Shown: in pieces, positions 25,422-34,703 of the stretch | Position numbering within the stretch: the first letter of the stretch is position 1 | How the letters are laid out: each line of letters opens with the position of its first letter | Assembly: GCA_030697175.1 (NCBI GenBank) | Contig: JAUYQR010000016.1 | Span: 1 to 64,000, forward strand | Length of the DNA: 64,000 nt | Direction: 5' to 3' | From: Paracoccaceae bacterium | Lineage (GTDB): Bacteria; Pseudomonadota; Alphaproteobacteria; Rhodobacterales; Rhodobacteraceae | Position numbers and translations under genes: made by a program | The notes under the pieces: generated by a model | The model's database searches: none | Seen by the model: the letters and a program-made list of their open reading frames with translations, nothing else | Told to the model about the DNA's origin: nothing

Positions 25422-27518
25422 TCACTCCGCCGCCATCTTGATGACCGGTTCCATCGTCTGCAGGATTTCCGTCGACAGGTGGCACTTGATGTTGTGCCCG
25501 CCTTCAAGCACCTGCACGGGCGGCATTTCCCGGTCGCACAATCCGCCCGGAACCTGGCTTTTCCAGCGGCAGCGCGTCTGGAACGGGCAGCCGGGCGGCG
25601 GGTTCATCGCCGACGGAATGTCGCCTTCCAGCACGATGCGCTTGCGGATCACCTTGGTATCGGCAATCGGCACCGCCGACAGCAGCGCCTCGGTATAGGG
25701 GTGGTAAGGCGGCTGGAACACCTGATCGGTGGTGCCCATCTCGACCACATGGCCCAGATACATCACCATCACCCGGTCGCTCAGGTAGCGCACGATCGAC
25801 AGGTCATGGCTGATGAACAAGAGCGTGGTGCGGTTCTCGCGCTGGATGTCCATCAGAAGGTCGGTCACGGCGGCCTGCACGCTGACGTCCAGCGCCGACA
25901 CCGGCTCGTCCGCCACCACGACCTTGGCGCCGCCCGCAAAGGCCCGCGCGATGCCGACGCGCTGTTTCTGGCCGCCTGACAACTGCCGCGGCATCCGGTC
26001 GGCAAAGGCGCGCGGCAGCTTCACGAGGTCGAGAAGCTCCAGCATCCGGCGGTTGCGGTCCTCGTCGCTGGACCCGTGTTTGAAGATCTCCAGCGCCCGG
26101 ATGATCTGCCGGCCCACCGTCATCGAAGGGTTCAGCGTATCGAAGGGGTTCTGGAACACCATCTGCACCGAACTGACCGTATCGGTGTTGCGCTGCTGGA
26201 TCGGTGTCGACTGGACGTTTTCGTCAAACAGCAGGATCGAGCCCGAGGTCGCCGTTTCCAGCCCCATCAGCACCTTGGCGAAGGTCGACTTGCCGCAACC
26301 AGACTCGCCCACGATGGCCAGCGTTTCGCCTTCGCGCGCTTCGAAGCTGAGGGTTTCGTTGGCCTTGACGACCTTCTTCAGCCCGCCGCCGAACGCCCCC
26401 GACGACACCGAGTAATATTTCTTCAGGTCCTCCATCTTGAGGACAACCTTGCCGATCGGCGCCTTTTGCTTGACCGCGCGCTTTGCGGGTTCGGCCAGCC
26501 AGTCGATTTCCTGCCACTTGGCGCAGCGCGTCTCGTGTCGGTCGCTGTTCGGCACTGGAAACATCGGGATTTCGCCAGCATCGCAGCGCCCGCTTTGAAA
26601 ATAGTCGCAGCGCGGGCCAAAGTTGCAGCCCTTGGGCCGTTCATGCGGCAGGGGGAAGTTGCCGGGAATGGAAATCAGCGGTCGCGCGTTCTTGTCGGCA
26701 CCGGGCAGCGGGATGGAGCGGAAGAGCGCCTGCGTATAGGGGTGGCGCATTTCTTCGAACACTTCGGTGACTGCGCCGGTTTCCACCGCCTCGCCGGAAT
26801 ACATCACGCAGATGCGGTTGCAGACATCCATCACCAGACCAAGGTTGTGGCTGATGAACAGCATCGAGGTGCCGTATTTCTTGCCCAGATCCTTGACCAG
26901 ATCGACGATCCCCGCCTCCACCGTCACGTCAAGCGCGGTGGTCGGCTCATCCAGGATCAACAGCGCCGGCTTCGACATCAGCGCCATCGCAATAACGATG
27001 CGCTGCTGCTGGCCGCCCGAAAGCTGGTGCGGATAGGCGTTGATGATGCGGTCGGGGTCGGGCAGGCGCACGTCGGCCACGATCTGGCGGGCCAGCGCCC
27101 AGGCATCGGCCCTGGACATGCCCTGATGGATCATCGGCACTTCGGCCAATTGGGCGCCGATCTTCATCGCCGGGTTCAGCGACGCCATCGGCTCCTGGTA
27201 GATCATCGCGATTTCAGAGCCGCGGATGTGGCGCAGCTCTTCTTCGCCCATGTGGGTCAGGTCACGGCCCTTGAACTTGATCGTGCCGCCGACGATGCGG
27301 CCGTTCTTGCCAAGGTCGCGCATCACCGCCAATGCCACGGTCGACTTGCCGCAGCCGCTTTCGCCCACCAGTCCCATCGCCTCGCCGGCCATGACCTTGC
27401 AGGAAAAATCCATCACGGCGGGAATTTCACGAAGCCGAGTGAAGAACGAGATCGACAGATGGTCGATCTCGAGGATCGGTTTCGACGGGTCCCAGGCGGT
27501 GTCTGCGGATGTGGTCAT
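25422..27518 (-). CDS. Fused dual-ATPase of a peptide-type ABC importer
   Basis: 698 residues containing two complete nucleotide-binding domains of the Dpp/Opp (DppD + DppF) type. Walker A (GESGCGKS) occurs near residues 52-60 and again near 405; the ABC signature LSGGQ appears in each (HQLSGGQQQR, RQLSGGQKQR). Each domain ends in the Cys-rich oligopeptide-transporter tail (CNFGPRCDYFQSGRCD; CPFQTRCRWKSQVPGGLCD). Fused forms like GsiA energise uptake of peptides, glutathione or related solutes. It is the last gene of the operon. The substrate is unknown. Confidence 0.9.
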   Translation of the reverse strand: MTTSADTAWDPSKPILEIDHLSISFFTRLREIPAVMDFSCKVMAGEAMGLVGESGCGKSTVALAVMRDLGKNGRIVGGTIKFKGRDLTHMGEEELRHIRGSEIAMIYQEPMASLNPAMKIGAQLAEVPMIHQGMSRADAWALARQIVADVRLPDPDRIINAYPHQLSGGQQQRIVIAMALMSKPALLILDEPTTALDVTVEAGIVDLVKDLGKKYGTSMLFISHNLGLVMDVCNRICVMYSGEAVETGAVTEVFEEMRHPYTQALFRSIPLPGADKNARPLISIPGNFPLPHERPKGCNFGPRCDYFQSGRCDAGEIPMFPVPNSDRHETRCAKWQEIDWLAEPAKRAVKQKAPIGKVVLKMEDLKKYYSVSSGAFGGGLKKVVKANETLSFEAREGETLAIVGESGCGKSTFAKVLMGLETATSGSILLFDENVQSTPIQQRNTDTVSSVQMVFQNPFDTLNPSMTVGRQIIRALEIFKHGSSDEDRNRRMLELLDLVKLPRAFADRMPRQLSGGQKQRVGIARAFAGGAKVVVADEPVSALDVSVQAAVTDLLMDIQRENRTTLLFISHDLSIVRYLSDRVMVMYLGHVVEMGTTDQVFQPPYHPYTEALLSAVPIADTKVIRKRIVLEGDIPSAMNPPPGCPFQTRCRWKSQVPGGLCDREMPPVQVLEGGHNIKCHLSTEILQTMEPVIKMAAE

Positions 27519-27562
27519 GGCAGCCTCGCATTTGGTTCAAGTGCGGGAAATCGATTGCGGGA

Positions 27563-27612
27563 CCGGGGGCCAGCCCCCGGACCCCCGGGATATTTATCGA
27601 ACAGAAGAAGCC
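27563..27612. repeat. Intergenic TCTTCTG..AAATATCC element, copy 4, with hairpin
   Basis: Read on the minus strand: TTCTTCTGTTCGATAAATAT, CCCGGGGGTCC, then GGGGGC/GCCCCC arms. The hairpin CCGGGGGC (27563-27570), CA, GCCCCCGG (27573-27580) is perfect. It lies between the second permease gene and the ATPase gene, matching copy 2 in order and orientation to the upstream stop codon. Confidence 0.65.
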
Positions 27613-27613
27613 A

Positions 27614-28780
27614 TCAGTCTTTCAGGCTTTCTTCGCGCAGACCGTCAGCCAGAAGGTTGAGACCAAGCACAAGGCTCATCAGCGCAAGGGCAGGGACCAC
27701 TGCGGGGTGCGGCACAAGGTTCAAAAGCTTGCGCCCGTCGTCAATGGTCGAGCCCCAGTCCGGGCTGTCGGGCGACACGCCTAAGCCGAAGAAGCCCAGC
27801 GTGCCAAGGAGGATGGTGGTATAGCCGATGCGCAGGCAGAAATCCACGATCAGCGGACCGCGCGCGTTGGGCAATATCTCCCACAGCATGATGTACCAGG
27901 GGCCCTCGCCACGGGTCTGGCCTGCCGCCACATAGTCGCGCGCCTTCAGGTCCATCACGATGCCGCGCACGATGCGGAACACGGTGGGCGAGTTCACGAA
28001 CACCACCGACACGAAGACGTTCAGCAGGTTGGGTTCCATCGACCAGACGCCCAGCGGGTCCATGTTGAAGGCAAGCCCGGAATAGGCCCAGAACCCGATC
28101 ACCAGCACGATGCCCACGTAAAGGTTGCGCCGCGGCGGATTGGTGAAATAGCGCGCGTTGAACAGGATCGAGAAAAACAGGATCGGAAAGATGAACAGGA
28201 CCGCCGCCAGATAGACCGGGATGCCGGTCACCCGGATTTCCGGCGTGACCAAGAGGTAGAACAGCAAGATCACCGGGAAGGCCAGCACGAGGTTGGCGAT
28301 GAACGACAGCACGGTGTCGAACTTGCCGCCGAAATATCCCGCAGGCAGGCCTAGCGTCACGCCCACCATGAAGGCAAAGGCGGTCGCCGCAGGTGCGATC
28401 GACAGCACCGACCGCGCGCCCATCACCATCCGGCTGAACACGTCGCGCGCCAGATGGTCGCCGCCCAAGAGATAATACGGATAGATCCCGTCGCCCGGGT
28501 TCGGCACCAGCGTTCCCGGCACCGCGTTCTTCAGGCCCGACAACTGCGCCAACGGGTCATGCGTGATCACCATGTTGGCCAGAAGCGCCGTGAACACCCA
28601 GAACATCACGATGCCAAAGCCGATCATCCCGACCACGCTGTCAAAGAGCTTGCCGTAAAGCCCCAGCCTGCGCTTGAACGTGATCGACAGGGAGTAGGTC
28701 ACGACCAGCGCCACCCAGACCGGCAGGAACTGCGAGCCCATCCGGCCAAGGATCTGTCCCCAGGAGAGTAGGTCTTCCAT
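27614..28780 (-). CDS. ABC transporter permease, DppC/OppC type
   Basis: 388 residues, somewhat long for DppC because of an N-terminal extension. Hydrophobic segments cover the chain, and the EAA-type loop is visible as DYVAAGQTRGEGPWYIMLWEILPNARGPLIV in outline. It forms the inner-membrane channel with the preceding permease. The gene follows that permease by 9 bp on the same strand. GAGG lies just before the ATG. Confidence 0.87.
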   Translation of the reverse strand: MEDLLSWGQILGRMGSQFLPVWVALVVTYSLSITFKRRLGLYGKLFDSVVGMIGFGIVMFWVFTALLANMVITHDPLAQLSGLKNAVPGTLVPNPGDGIYPYYLLGGDHLARDVFSRMVMGARSVLSIAPAATAFAFMVGVTLGLPAGYFGGKFDTVLSFIANLVLAFPVILLFYLLVTPEIRVTGIPVYLAAVLFIFPILFFSILFNARYFTNPPRRNLYVGIVLVIGFWAYSGLAFNMDPLGVWSMEPNLLNVFVSVVFVNSPTVFRIVRGIVMDLKARDYVAAGQTRGEGPWYIMLWEILPNARGPLIVDFCLRIGYTTILLGTLGFFGLGVSPDSPDWGSTIDDGRKLLNLVPHPAVVPALALMSLVLGLNLLADGLREESLKD

Positions 28781-28789
28781 GATGGTACC

Positions 28790-29875
28790 TCAGGACAAAC
28801 GGATGCGGGGATTAAGGAAGACGTAGCCGACGTCGGAGATAAGCTGCGTGACCAGCACCACGAACACCGCAACGACCGAACAGCCCAACAGCAGGTTGAT
28901 GTCGTTGTTGCCCGCAGCCTGCACCAGCGTCCAGCCAAAGCCCTTGTAGTTGAACAATGTCTCCACGATCACGACGCCGTTCAGGAGCCACGGGAACTGC
29001 AGCATGATCACGGTAAAGGGCGCGATCAGCGCGTTGCGCAGCGCGTGTTTCACCACCACGGCGCCGAAGGACACGCCTTTCAGCCGCGCGGTGCGGATGT
29101 ATTGCGCCGTCATCACCTCGGTCATCGAGGCGCGGGTCATCCGGGCGATATAGCCGATGCCGTAAAGCGCGATGGTCATCACCGGCAGGGTGAAGTTCCA
29201 GAAGGTGATGTCGTCGATCGCCGAGGTCGCGGTGCCAAGGAACAGCGTCTTGCCCTCGATCCAGCCCCAGCTTGCCAGAAGCGGCGACAGGCCCACCACC
29301 GGCGAGGCCAGGAGCGCCACCAGAATGACGCCCGAAACGTATTCCGGCGTCGCCGTCGAGGCGATGGAAAAGGTCGACAGCGCCCGGTCGGTGCGCGAGC
29401 CTTCGCGCATCCCCGACAGCACGCCGATCAGCAGCGAGGCCGGCACCATCACCAGCATCACAGCAAGCATCAGCCACCCGGTCGCCGCGAGCTTTTCGCC
29501 CAGCGAATCCAGCACCGGTTTCTTGAAGAAGGTCGAGAACCCCCAGTCACCCTGCAACACACCGCAATAGCGCGGCGCCGTCTCGGGAGTGTTGGTTGCG
29601 GTGATGCAGCGGCCCCGCACCGTGCCCTTTTCGTCGGTCAGAACCCAGCCGGGCATCAAGCCCATCCATTCGCCATAGCGGACAAAGACCGATCCGCCGT
29701 GACCGTTCTGGATGATCCACTGATCGACCGCTTCTTCCGACATCCGCACCGAGCCTTCGGTGCGCGCCAGCTTTTCAAGGTTGGGGCGCAGGTTGGTCAG
29801 GAAGAAGACGATGAAGGTCAGGGCAAGCGCAGTCAGGATCATCAGACCAAGGCGCCGGACAACGAACATCAGCAT
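28790..29875 (-). CDS. ABC transporter permease, DppB/OppB type
   Basis: 361 residues from the ATG at 29875 (GAGG 8 nt upstream). The N-terminal FVVRRLGLMILTALALTFIVFFL is the usual first helix, and TARLKGVSFGAVVVKHALRNALI is the ABC-permease EAA loop. A roughly 90-residue insertion between the first two helices, with two Cys (RGRCITA, RYCGVLQG), would lie in the periplasm and is longer than in classical DppB. It partners the DppC-type permease in one channel. Confidence 0.87.
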   Translation of the reverse strand: MLMFVVRRLGLMILTALALTFIVFFLTNLRPNLEKLARTEGSVRMSEEAVDQWIIQNGHGGSVFVRYGEWMGLMPGWVLTDEKGTVRGRCITATNTPETAPRYCGVLQGDWGFSTFFKKPVLDSLGEKLAATGWLMLAVMLVMVPASLLIGVLSGMREGSRTDRALSTFSIASTATPEYVSGVILVALLASPVVGLSPLLASWGWIEGKTLFLGTATSAIDDITFWNFTLPVMTIALYGIGYIARMTRASMTEVMTAQYIRTARLKGVSFGAVVVKHALRNALIAPFTVIMLQFPWLLNGVVIVETLFNYKGFGWTLVQAAGNNDINLLLGCSVVAVFVVLVTQLISDVGYVFLNPRIRLS

Positions 29876-29936
29876 GGCTACACCTCTGCGCCAAGGGGCT
29901 CCACGTCGCCGGGACGGCAACGGGACAGATCATGGA

Positions 29937-29975
29937 GAAAAAGGCCGGGCGCGCCCATTGGCGCGCCCGGTTTTG
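29937..29975 (-). terminator. Intra-operon hairpin after the substrate-binding protein gene
   Basis: CCGGGCGCGCC (29945-29955), loop CATT, GGCGCGCCCGG (29960-29970): a perfect 11-bp stem, followed in minus-strand direction by CCTTTTTCTC. It lies between the binding-protein gene and the permeases. Such hairpins commonly keep binding-protein mRNA more abundant than the rest of the operon. Confidence 0.78.
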
Positions 29976-29986
29976 TCAGCCCGCGA

Positions 29987-31621
29987 TCAGGCGACCGACC
30001 ACTTGTAGTGCTGATGCTCGTTCGAAGGATGCCGCTCGACGTTGAAGCCTTCCTTCACATGCGCAAAGAGCGAACGCCAGTAGGGCTGGATGATGTAGCC
30101 TTCGTCCTGAAGGATGGTCTGCAACGTCACCATCTGCTCGCGGCGGGCATCGGCTTCGGCCAGCGACAGCGCCTTGACCATTGCGGCGTCGAAGTCGGCG
30201 TTTGCCATGCCCGTCTCGTTCCACGAACCGGTCGAGGTGTAGGCCAGCGACATGTTCTGCACCGCCAGCGGACGGTGGTTCCATGTGGTGGACGAGAAGG
30301 GGTACTTCTGCCAGTCGTTCCAGAAGGTCGAGCCCGGCATGACCGTGTGTTTCACGTTCGCGCCGGCATCCTTCAACTGCGCCACGACGGCTGCCGTGGT
30401 GGCTGCCTCCCAGCCGTCGTCAAGCGAGATGACTTCCAGCTCGGCGTCGGCCATTCCAGCCGCTTCCAGCGCGGGCTTCAGCTTGGACGGGTCGATGACC
30501 TGCGGCGGAAGTGCGGCATACTCGGGGTGAACCGGGCAGGCGTGGTGGTTTTCCGCAGTGGTGCCAAGGTTGCTGTAGCCCAGTTCCAGAACGACCTTCG
30601 GGTCGACGGCAAGCTGGATCGCCTGACGCACGGCCTTGTCCTTGTAAAGCTCGCTCGACGCCGAGTTCATCCGCACCACGATGGTTGCCGCGGTGACGAC
30701 TTCCAGTTTCTTCCAGCCCAGCGCATCAAGCTGTTCGATGAAATCGCCGACGGTCTCGTAGTTGCAGTCGATCTCGTCTGATCCCGCCAGCGAAACCATG
30801 GTCGACGGGTCGGTGCCGAAGTCGATGTAGTGGATTTCGTCCAGCGGCGCCGTGCCACCCCACCAGGTGTGGTTCGGCGCGCGCACCAGAACGGCCTTCT
30901 GGCCGACCGACACTTCCTGCGGCACGTAAGGGCCGGTGCCGATCGGGTTCGTCGCCGGGTCTTCGCCGTCGACAAAGCTCGAATGAACCACGGCGGCCGG
31001 ATAGTCGGCAAGGTTCGGGACCACGGCGACGTCAGAAGCCGACAGGTTCAACTGCACCGTCGTATCGTCAACCTTGACCACCGCGCCTTCGCGGATCGTC
31101 TTGGTCGCTTCATCCACCAGGCCGGGGAAACGGCTGGCCATTGCGTTGCCCTCGACGTTGCCGTCGGTCCAGCGGGCAAAGTTGCGCACCACGTCATCGG
31201 CGGTGAAGGGCTCGCCGTTGTTCCAGGTCACGCCCTGACGCACTTTCAGCGTGTACTGGGTCGCGTCGGCGTTGGCTTCCCAGCTTTCCAGCAGGCGGCC
31301 TTCGAAGGTGCCGTCGGCGTTGTACTGGATCAGGTATTCCAGCCAGCCACGGTAGATGTTGGAAATCTGCGGCCAGTCCGCCAGACGCGGGTCCTTGGTG
31401 CCCTTGACTTCCATCGCGCAGCGGATGACGCCGCCGATCTTGGCGTCCTGTGCCCGTGCCGGGGCCGACATGCCCATCAGCCCATAGGCTGCCACTGCAG
31501 AAACGCCAAGCGCGGTCGTGCGGCTCAGAAACTCGCGGCGGCTCAGTTTGCCGGCCTTCAGTTCTTCGGCATACATGCTTGCTGCCGGGTGCAATCCGGC
31601 TGCGGTCATCTCTTTCGTCAT
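29987..31621 (-). CDS. Periplasmic substrate-binding protein, family 5, Tat-exported
   Basis: 544 residues. I chose the ATG at 31621 because GGGAG is 6 nt upstream; the ATG at 31627 is too close to it. A twin-arginine signal is clear: SRREFLSRT (Arg at 28-29), hydrophobic core ALGVSAVAAYGLMGM, cleavage after ARA. The mature part follows the SBP family 5 pattern (TYTLKVRQGVTWNNGEPFTADDVVRNF). It captures peptides, opines or similar solutes and delivers them to the permeases. Tat export suggests folding before export. It is the first and probably most abundant product of the operon. Confidence 0.9.
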   Translation of the reverse strand: MTKEMTAAGLHPAASMYAEELKAGKLSRREFLSRTTALGVSAVAAYGLMGMSAPARAQDAKIGGVIRCAMEVKGTKDPRLADWPQISNIYRGWLEYLIQYNADGTFEGRLLESWEANADATQYTLKVRQGVTWNNGEPFTADDVVRNFARWTDGNVEGNAMASRFPGLVDEATKTIREGAVVKVDDTTVQLNLSASDVAVVPNLADYPAAVVHSSFVDGEDPATNPIGTGPYVPQEVSVGQKAVLVRAPNHTWWGGTAPLDEIHYIDFGTDPSTMVSLAGSDEIDCNYETVGDFIEQLDALGWKKLEVVTAATIVVRMNSASSELYKDKAVRQAIQLAVDPKVVLELGYSNLGTTAENHHACPVHPEYAALPPQVIDPSKLKPALEAAGMADAELEVISLDDGWEAATTAAVVAQLKDAGANVKHTVMPGSTFWNDWQKYPFSSTTWNHRPLAVQNMSLAYTSTGSWNETGMANADFDAAMVKALSLAEADARREQMVTLQTILQDEGYIIQPYWRSLFAHVKEGFNVERHPSNEHQHYKWSVA

Positions 31622-31800
31622 TGTCATCTCCCTGACAGGTCTTTTTCGTTTCTTGATTATGGCGCAGGCCGAAGACCGGGCATTTCACACAGCACACCCG
31701 GGCCACTGCCTGCGCACTCACGCAACGCATTGCGCATCTTTTTCGACCGCACGTCAACGCTTGCTTTCGCCACACGAGCGCTCATTTGCGACACCCGCTG

Positions 31801-31813
31801 TTGAAACGCGACG
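31801..31813. promoter_or_regulatory. 13-bp direct repeat, copy 1 (upstream of ABC operon)
   Basis: TTGAAACGCGACG, followed by CGTCGGTTTCG, a partial inverted match. An identical 13-mer lies at 32761-32773, upstream of the AraC gene. Both are in non-coding gaps in front of the genes the AraC protein would be expected to control. Chance occurrence cannot be excluded. Confidence 0.4.
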
Positions 31814-31876
31814 CCCTCGCGTCGGTTTCGTGCAAGCGGTTGCACAAGCCTCGGCCGCGCCATTGGCACAGCCTGT

Positions 31877-32674
31877 TCAGGACGCCCGCCGGAACGCGGA
31901 CGGCGACTTGCCGGTCAGGTGCTGGAACGCCCGGGTGAAATAGGCCGGCGAGTTGAACCCGAGGTTTTCCGCGATGCGCCCCACCGGCATCCGCGTCTCG
32001 GCCAGCAGCTTGCGCGCCTCGAAGATGCGGCGGTCCTGCAACAGCGCCAGCGCTGACCGTCCGCAGGCAATGTTGCAGCACCGCGTCAGATGCGTCGGCG
32101 TCACGCCCAGTGCGGCGGCAAACTCCGCCACCCCCATGCCTGACCGGAAGTTGCGCTCCAGTAGCGCGGTATAGCGCGCCACCAGCCGCCGCGTCGCATC
32201 GGTGCGCGGCGCATCGGCATCGGTCTTTTTCGCCTGCCGCTCCAGCCACACCCCCAGCAGACCGAGGTAATGCCGTGTCGCCCGGTCATGCGCCGGCACG
32301 TCGCTGTCCATCTCGCGCTGAATGGAGTCCAGCAGGATGTTGGCCTCTTGCTGGGCATGAACCTCGCGCACCCGCAGATGCAGCGGCACCTTCGGCAGCG
32401 TCACGTCACAGTCGCGGCCAAAGAACACTGCCGTGCCAAACACCTGCGGTCCGGCCTCGAAGCCATGCATCACGCCCGCCGGAATGAAGATCGCGTTGTG
32501 CGCCGTGTAGCCCCGCGTCACGCCAGAAATCGTGATCCGCCCCTGACCCTTGGTGAACCACAACAGGCACGGCTCCGAGATCGACCGCATCGCTTCCACC
32601 CGCCAGCGCCCAGCCGCCGACAAGCGCGGAATCGCGACCAGTCGCAGCAAAGAGGTCGGGGCGGGCAGGGGCAT
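31877..32674 (-). CDS. AraC-family transcriptional regulator
   Basis: 265 residues. The N-terminal half is a cupin-like sensing domain (LLWFTKGQGRITISGVTRGYTAHNAIFIPAGVMHGFEAG in outline). The C-terminal half has two AraC helix-turn-helix motifs (MGVAEFAAALGVTPTHLTRCC, then PVGRIAENLGFNSPAYFTRAFQHLTGKSP). It stands immediately upstream of the ABC operon on the same strand, 250 bp away, and is the natural candidate for its substrate-responsive regulator. The ligand is unknown. Confidence 0.87.
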   Translation of the reverse strand: MPLPAPTSLLRLVAIPRLSAAGRWRVEAMRSISEPCLLWFTKGQGRITISGVTRGYTAHNAIFIPAGVMHGFEAGPQVFGTAVFFGRDCDVTLPKVPLHLRVREVHAQQEANILLDSIQREMDSDVPAHDRATRHYLGLLGVWLERQAKKTDADAPRTDATRRLVARYTALLERNFRSGMGVAEFAAALGVTPTHLTRCCNIACGRSALALLQDRRIFEARKLLAETRMPVGRIAENLGFNSPAYFTRAFQHLTGKSPSAFRRAS

Positions 32675-32760
32675 GGGAATCGGACGTCCATGATTGGCGG
32701 TCGAAATCTGGCCGTCACCTTAATCGCGCCGCACGCGGATTACCAAGATGAAACCGATGC

Positions 32761-32773
32761 TTGAAACGCGACG
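32761..32773. promoter_or_regulatory. 13-bp direct repeat, copy 2 (upstream of AraC gene)
   Basis: TTGAAACGCGACG, identical to 31801-31813 and 87 bp upstream of the AraC start codon. It could be an autoregulatory site of the AraC protein. Confidence 0.4.
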
Positions 32774-32797
32774 TTCACCCCCCGAGCTCCGAAACCT

Positions 32798-32818
32798 GTG
32801 CATAAATCTGTGGACAAC
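32798..32818. promoter_or_regulatory. Pair of DnaA-box-like sequences
   Basis: TGTGCATAA (complement TTATGCACA, matching TTATNCACA) and, 4 bp on, TGTGGACAA (complement TTGTCCACA, one mismatch). They lie in the gap between miaA and the AraC gene. There is no other sign of a replication origin, so at most this is a DnaA titration or regulatory site. Confidence 0.35.
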
Positions 32819-32840
32819 CCCGCAGCCGGCGTCGCCCGCC

Positions 32841-33710
32841 TCACGGCACCGCCAGATGCCGCCATCCCGACATCCGGGCGCGAAACCAGGTGCGTTGCCG
32901 TTTGGCGTATTGCCGGCTCGCCAGCGTCGCCTCCGCCAGCGCTGCATCAAGGTCGATCCGCCCTTCCAGACAGGACACCAGTTCGCGCGCCCCGATGGCG
33001 CGGGCATAGGGCCGCCCCGGTGCCCAGGCGGGCAGGGCGGCACGCACTTCGTCCAATGCCCCCTGCGCCAGCATCTGCCCGAACCGCCGGTCGATCCGCG
33101 CGTTCAGCCAGCCCACCTCCGCCTCCAGCACGACCGCCTCCGCCCCGGCCAGCGGCAGCAGCGGCGGTGGTGTCGCCTGCTGCCAGTCCAGCAACCCCCG
33201 GCCCGTGGCCCGCAACACTTCCCAGGCCCGCTGCACCCGCGCCCCGTTGCGCAGGTCGATCACGGCGGCGGTCGCGGGGTCCAGCCCTGCCACCAGTGCC
33301 CCGATGCCTTCCGCCGCCCGCAACCGGTCGCCCGCCGCCCGAACCTCCGGCGGCACCGCAGGCACCTCGGCCAAACCCTCGGTCAGCGCGCGAAACATCA
33401 ATCCGGTGCCGCCAACAATCACCAAAGGCTGCGCCAGCAAAGGCGCCACCTCGCGCAACCAATGCCCGACCGAATAGTCCTCGGCGCCCCCGACATGACC
33501 GTAAAGCGCATGGGGCAGGGCGGCCTCGTCGGCCTCGCTTGGCCGCGCGCTCAAGACCCGCCACTCGCGGTAGACCTGCAAGGCATCGGCATTGACGATC
33601 AGCCGCCCGTCGCGCGCCGCGATCTCCATCGCCAGCGCCGATTTGCCCGATGCAGTCGGCCCGGCAATCAGCACCGGGGCCTCGCGCGAAATGCCGGCCA
33701 AGCTCATCAC
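32841..33710 (-). CDS. miaA: tRNA dimethylallyltransferase
   Basis: 289 residues. The P-loop [17 protein letters not shown] (residues about 14-30), the catalytic [10 protein letters not shown] and [10 protein letters not shown] are the MiaA hallmarks. It adds dimethylallyl to A37 of tRNAs reading UNN codons. The C-terminal [13 protein letters not shown] is also typical. It is divergent from pyrH, with the element copy 5 in between. Confidence 0.95.
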   Translation of the reverse strand: MMSLAGISREAPVLIAGPTASGKSALAMEIAARDGRLIVNADALQVYREWRVLSARPSEADEAALPHALYGHVGGAEDYSVGHWLREVAPLLAQPLVIVGGTGLMFRALTEGLAEVPAVPPEVRAAGDRLRAAEGIGALVAGLDPATAAVIDLRNGARVQRAWEVLRATGRGLLDWQQATPPPLLPLAGAEAVVLEAEVGWLNARIDRRFGQMLAQGALDEVRAALPAWAPGRPYARAIGARELVSCLEGRIDLDAALAEATLASRQYAKRQRTWFRARMSGWRHLAVP

Positions 33711-33727
33711 ACCGAACCCACCTTGCT

Positions 33728-33776
33728 CTTTTCCTCAAATACTCCGGGGGTGCGGGGGCTGGCCCCCGTTCCGCCG
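33728..33776. repeat. Intergenic AAATACTCC/G-rich element, copy 5, with hairpin
   Basis: CTCTTTTCCTCAAATACTCC, then GGGGGTGC and GGGGGC with GCCCCC arms. It sits between the divergent miaA and pyrH genes. The AAATA block and the G5/C5 hairpin match copies 2 and 4. Confidence 0.55.
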
Positions 33777-33856
33777 CTCGTGACAGGTTGAACCTTCCGG
33801 CGTTTTGCGACATTTTGCGCCAGCAACCAAATCCAGAACGATATACGGGGGATCCC

Positions 33857-34591
33857 ATGTCCGAACCAGCCGCTTCATCGGGGGTCACCTACACTCGCGT
33901 CATGCTCAAGATTTCGGGCGAGGCGCTGATGGGCGATCAGGGCTACGGCCTGCACCCGCCCACCGTCGCCCGCATCGCGCAGGAAATCAAATCGGTCCGC
34001 GACCTCGGGGTCGAGATCTGCATGGTGATCGGCGGCGGCAACATCTTCCGCGGCCTCGCCGGTTCCGCGCAAGGCATGGAACGCACCACCGCCGACTACA
34101 TGGGGATGCTTGCCACCGTGATGAACGCGCTGGCGATGCAATCCGCACTGGAACAGATCGGTGTCTTCACCCGCGTGATCAGTGCGATCCCGATGGATCA
34201 GGTGTGCGAGCCCTACATCCGCCGCCGCGCCGTCCGGCATCTGGAGAAGAAGCGCGTCTGCATCTTTGCCGCCGGCACCGGCAATCCCTACTTCACCACC
34301 GATACGGCGGCCACGCTGCGGGCGTCGGAAATGGCCTGCCAGGCGATCTTCAAGGGCACCAAGGTCGATGGCGTCTACGACAAGGATCCCAAGAAACACG
34401 CCGACGCCAAGCGCTATGACCACGTCAGCTACGACGAGGTTTTGCAAAAGCACCTCGGCGTGATGGACGCCTCGGCCATCGCACTTGCCCGCGACAACGA
34501 TCTGCCGATCATCGTGTTCTCGCTTGATGAACCGGGTGGTTTCCGCGGTATCCTCGCCGGACGCGGCACCTATACCCGCGTGCACGGCTGA
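33857..34591 (+). CDS. pyrH: UMP kinase
   Basis: 244 residues from the ATG at 33857 (a longer ORF upstream has no support). [37 protein letters not shown] and VDGVYDKDP mark the bacterial hexameric UMP kinase family, which phosphorylates UMP to UDP and is regulated by GTP and UTP. It heads the pyrH-frr-uppS envelope cluster. rpsB-tsf, often directly upstream, are not present. Confidence 0.95.
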   Translation: MSEPAASSGVTYTRVMLKISGEALMGDQGYGLHPPTVARIAQEIKSVRDLGVEICMVIGGGNIFRGLAGSAQGMERTTADYMGMLATVMNALAMQSALEQIGVFTRVISAIPMDQVCEPYIRRRAVRHLEKKRVCIFAAGTGNPYFTTDTAATLRASEMACQAIFKGTKVDGVYDKDPKKHADAKRYDHVSYDEVLQKHLGVMDASAIALARDNDLPIIVFSLDEPGGFRGILAGRGTYTRVHG

Positions 34592-34703
34592 CGCGCGGCT
34601 CCCTCTAGACCCTATACCGCCCCAGCCGCTTGCTGCTATAGAGCGCGAAACCACCCCCTCCCGGCGCAGCCCGGGGGCGAGCAGTTGTGAAGGAAGCGAC
34701 CCC

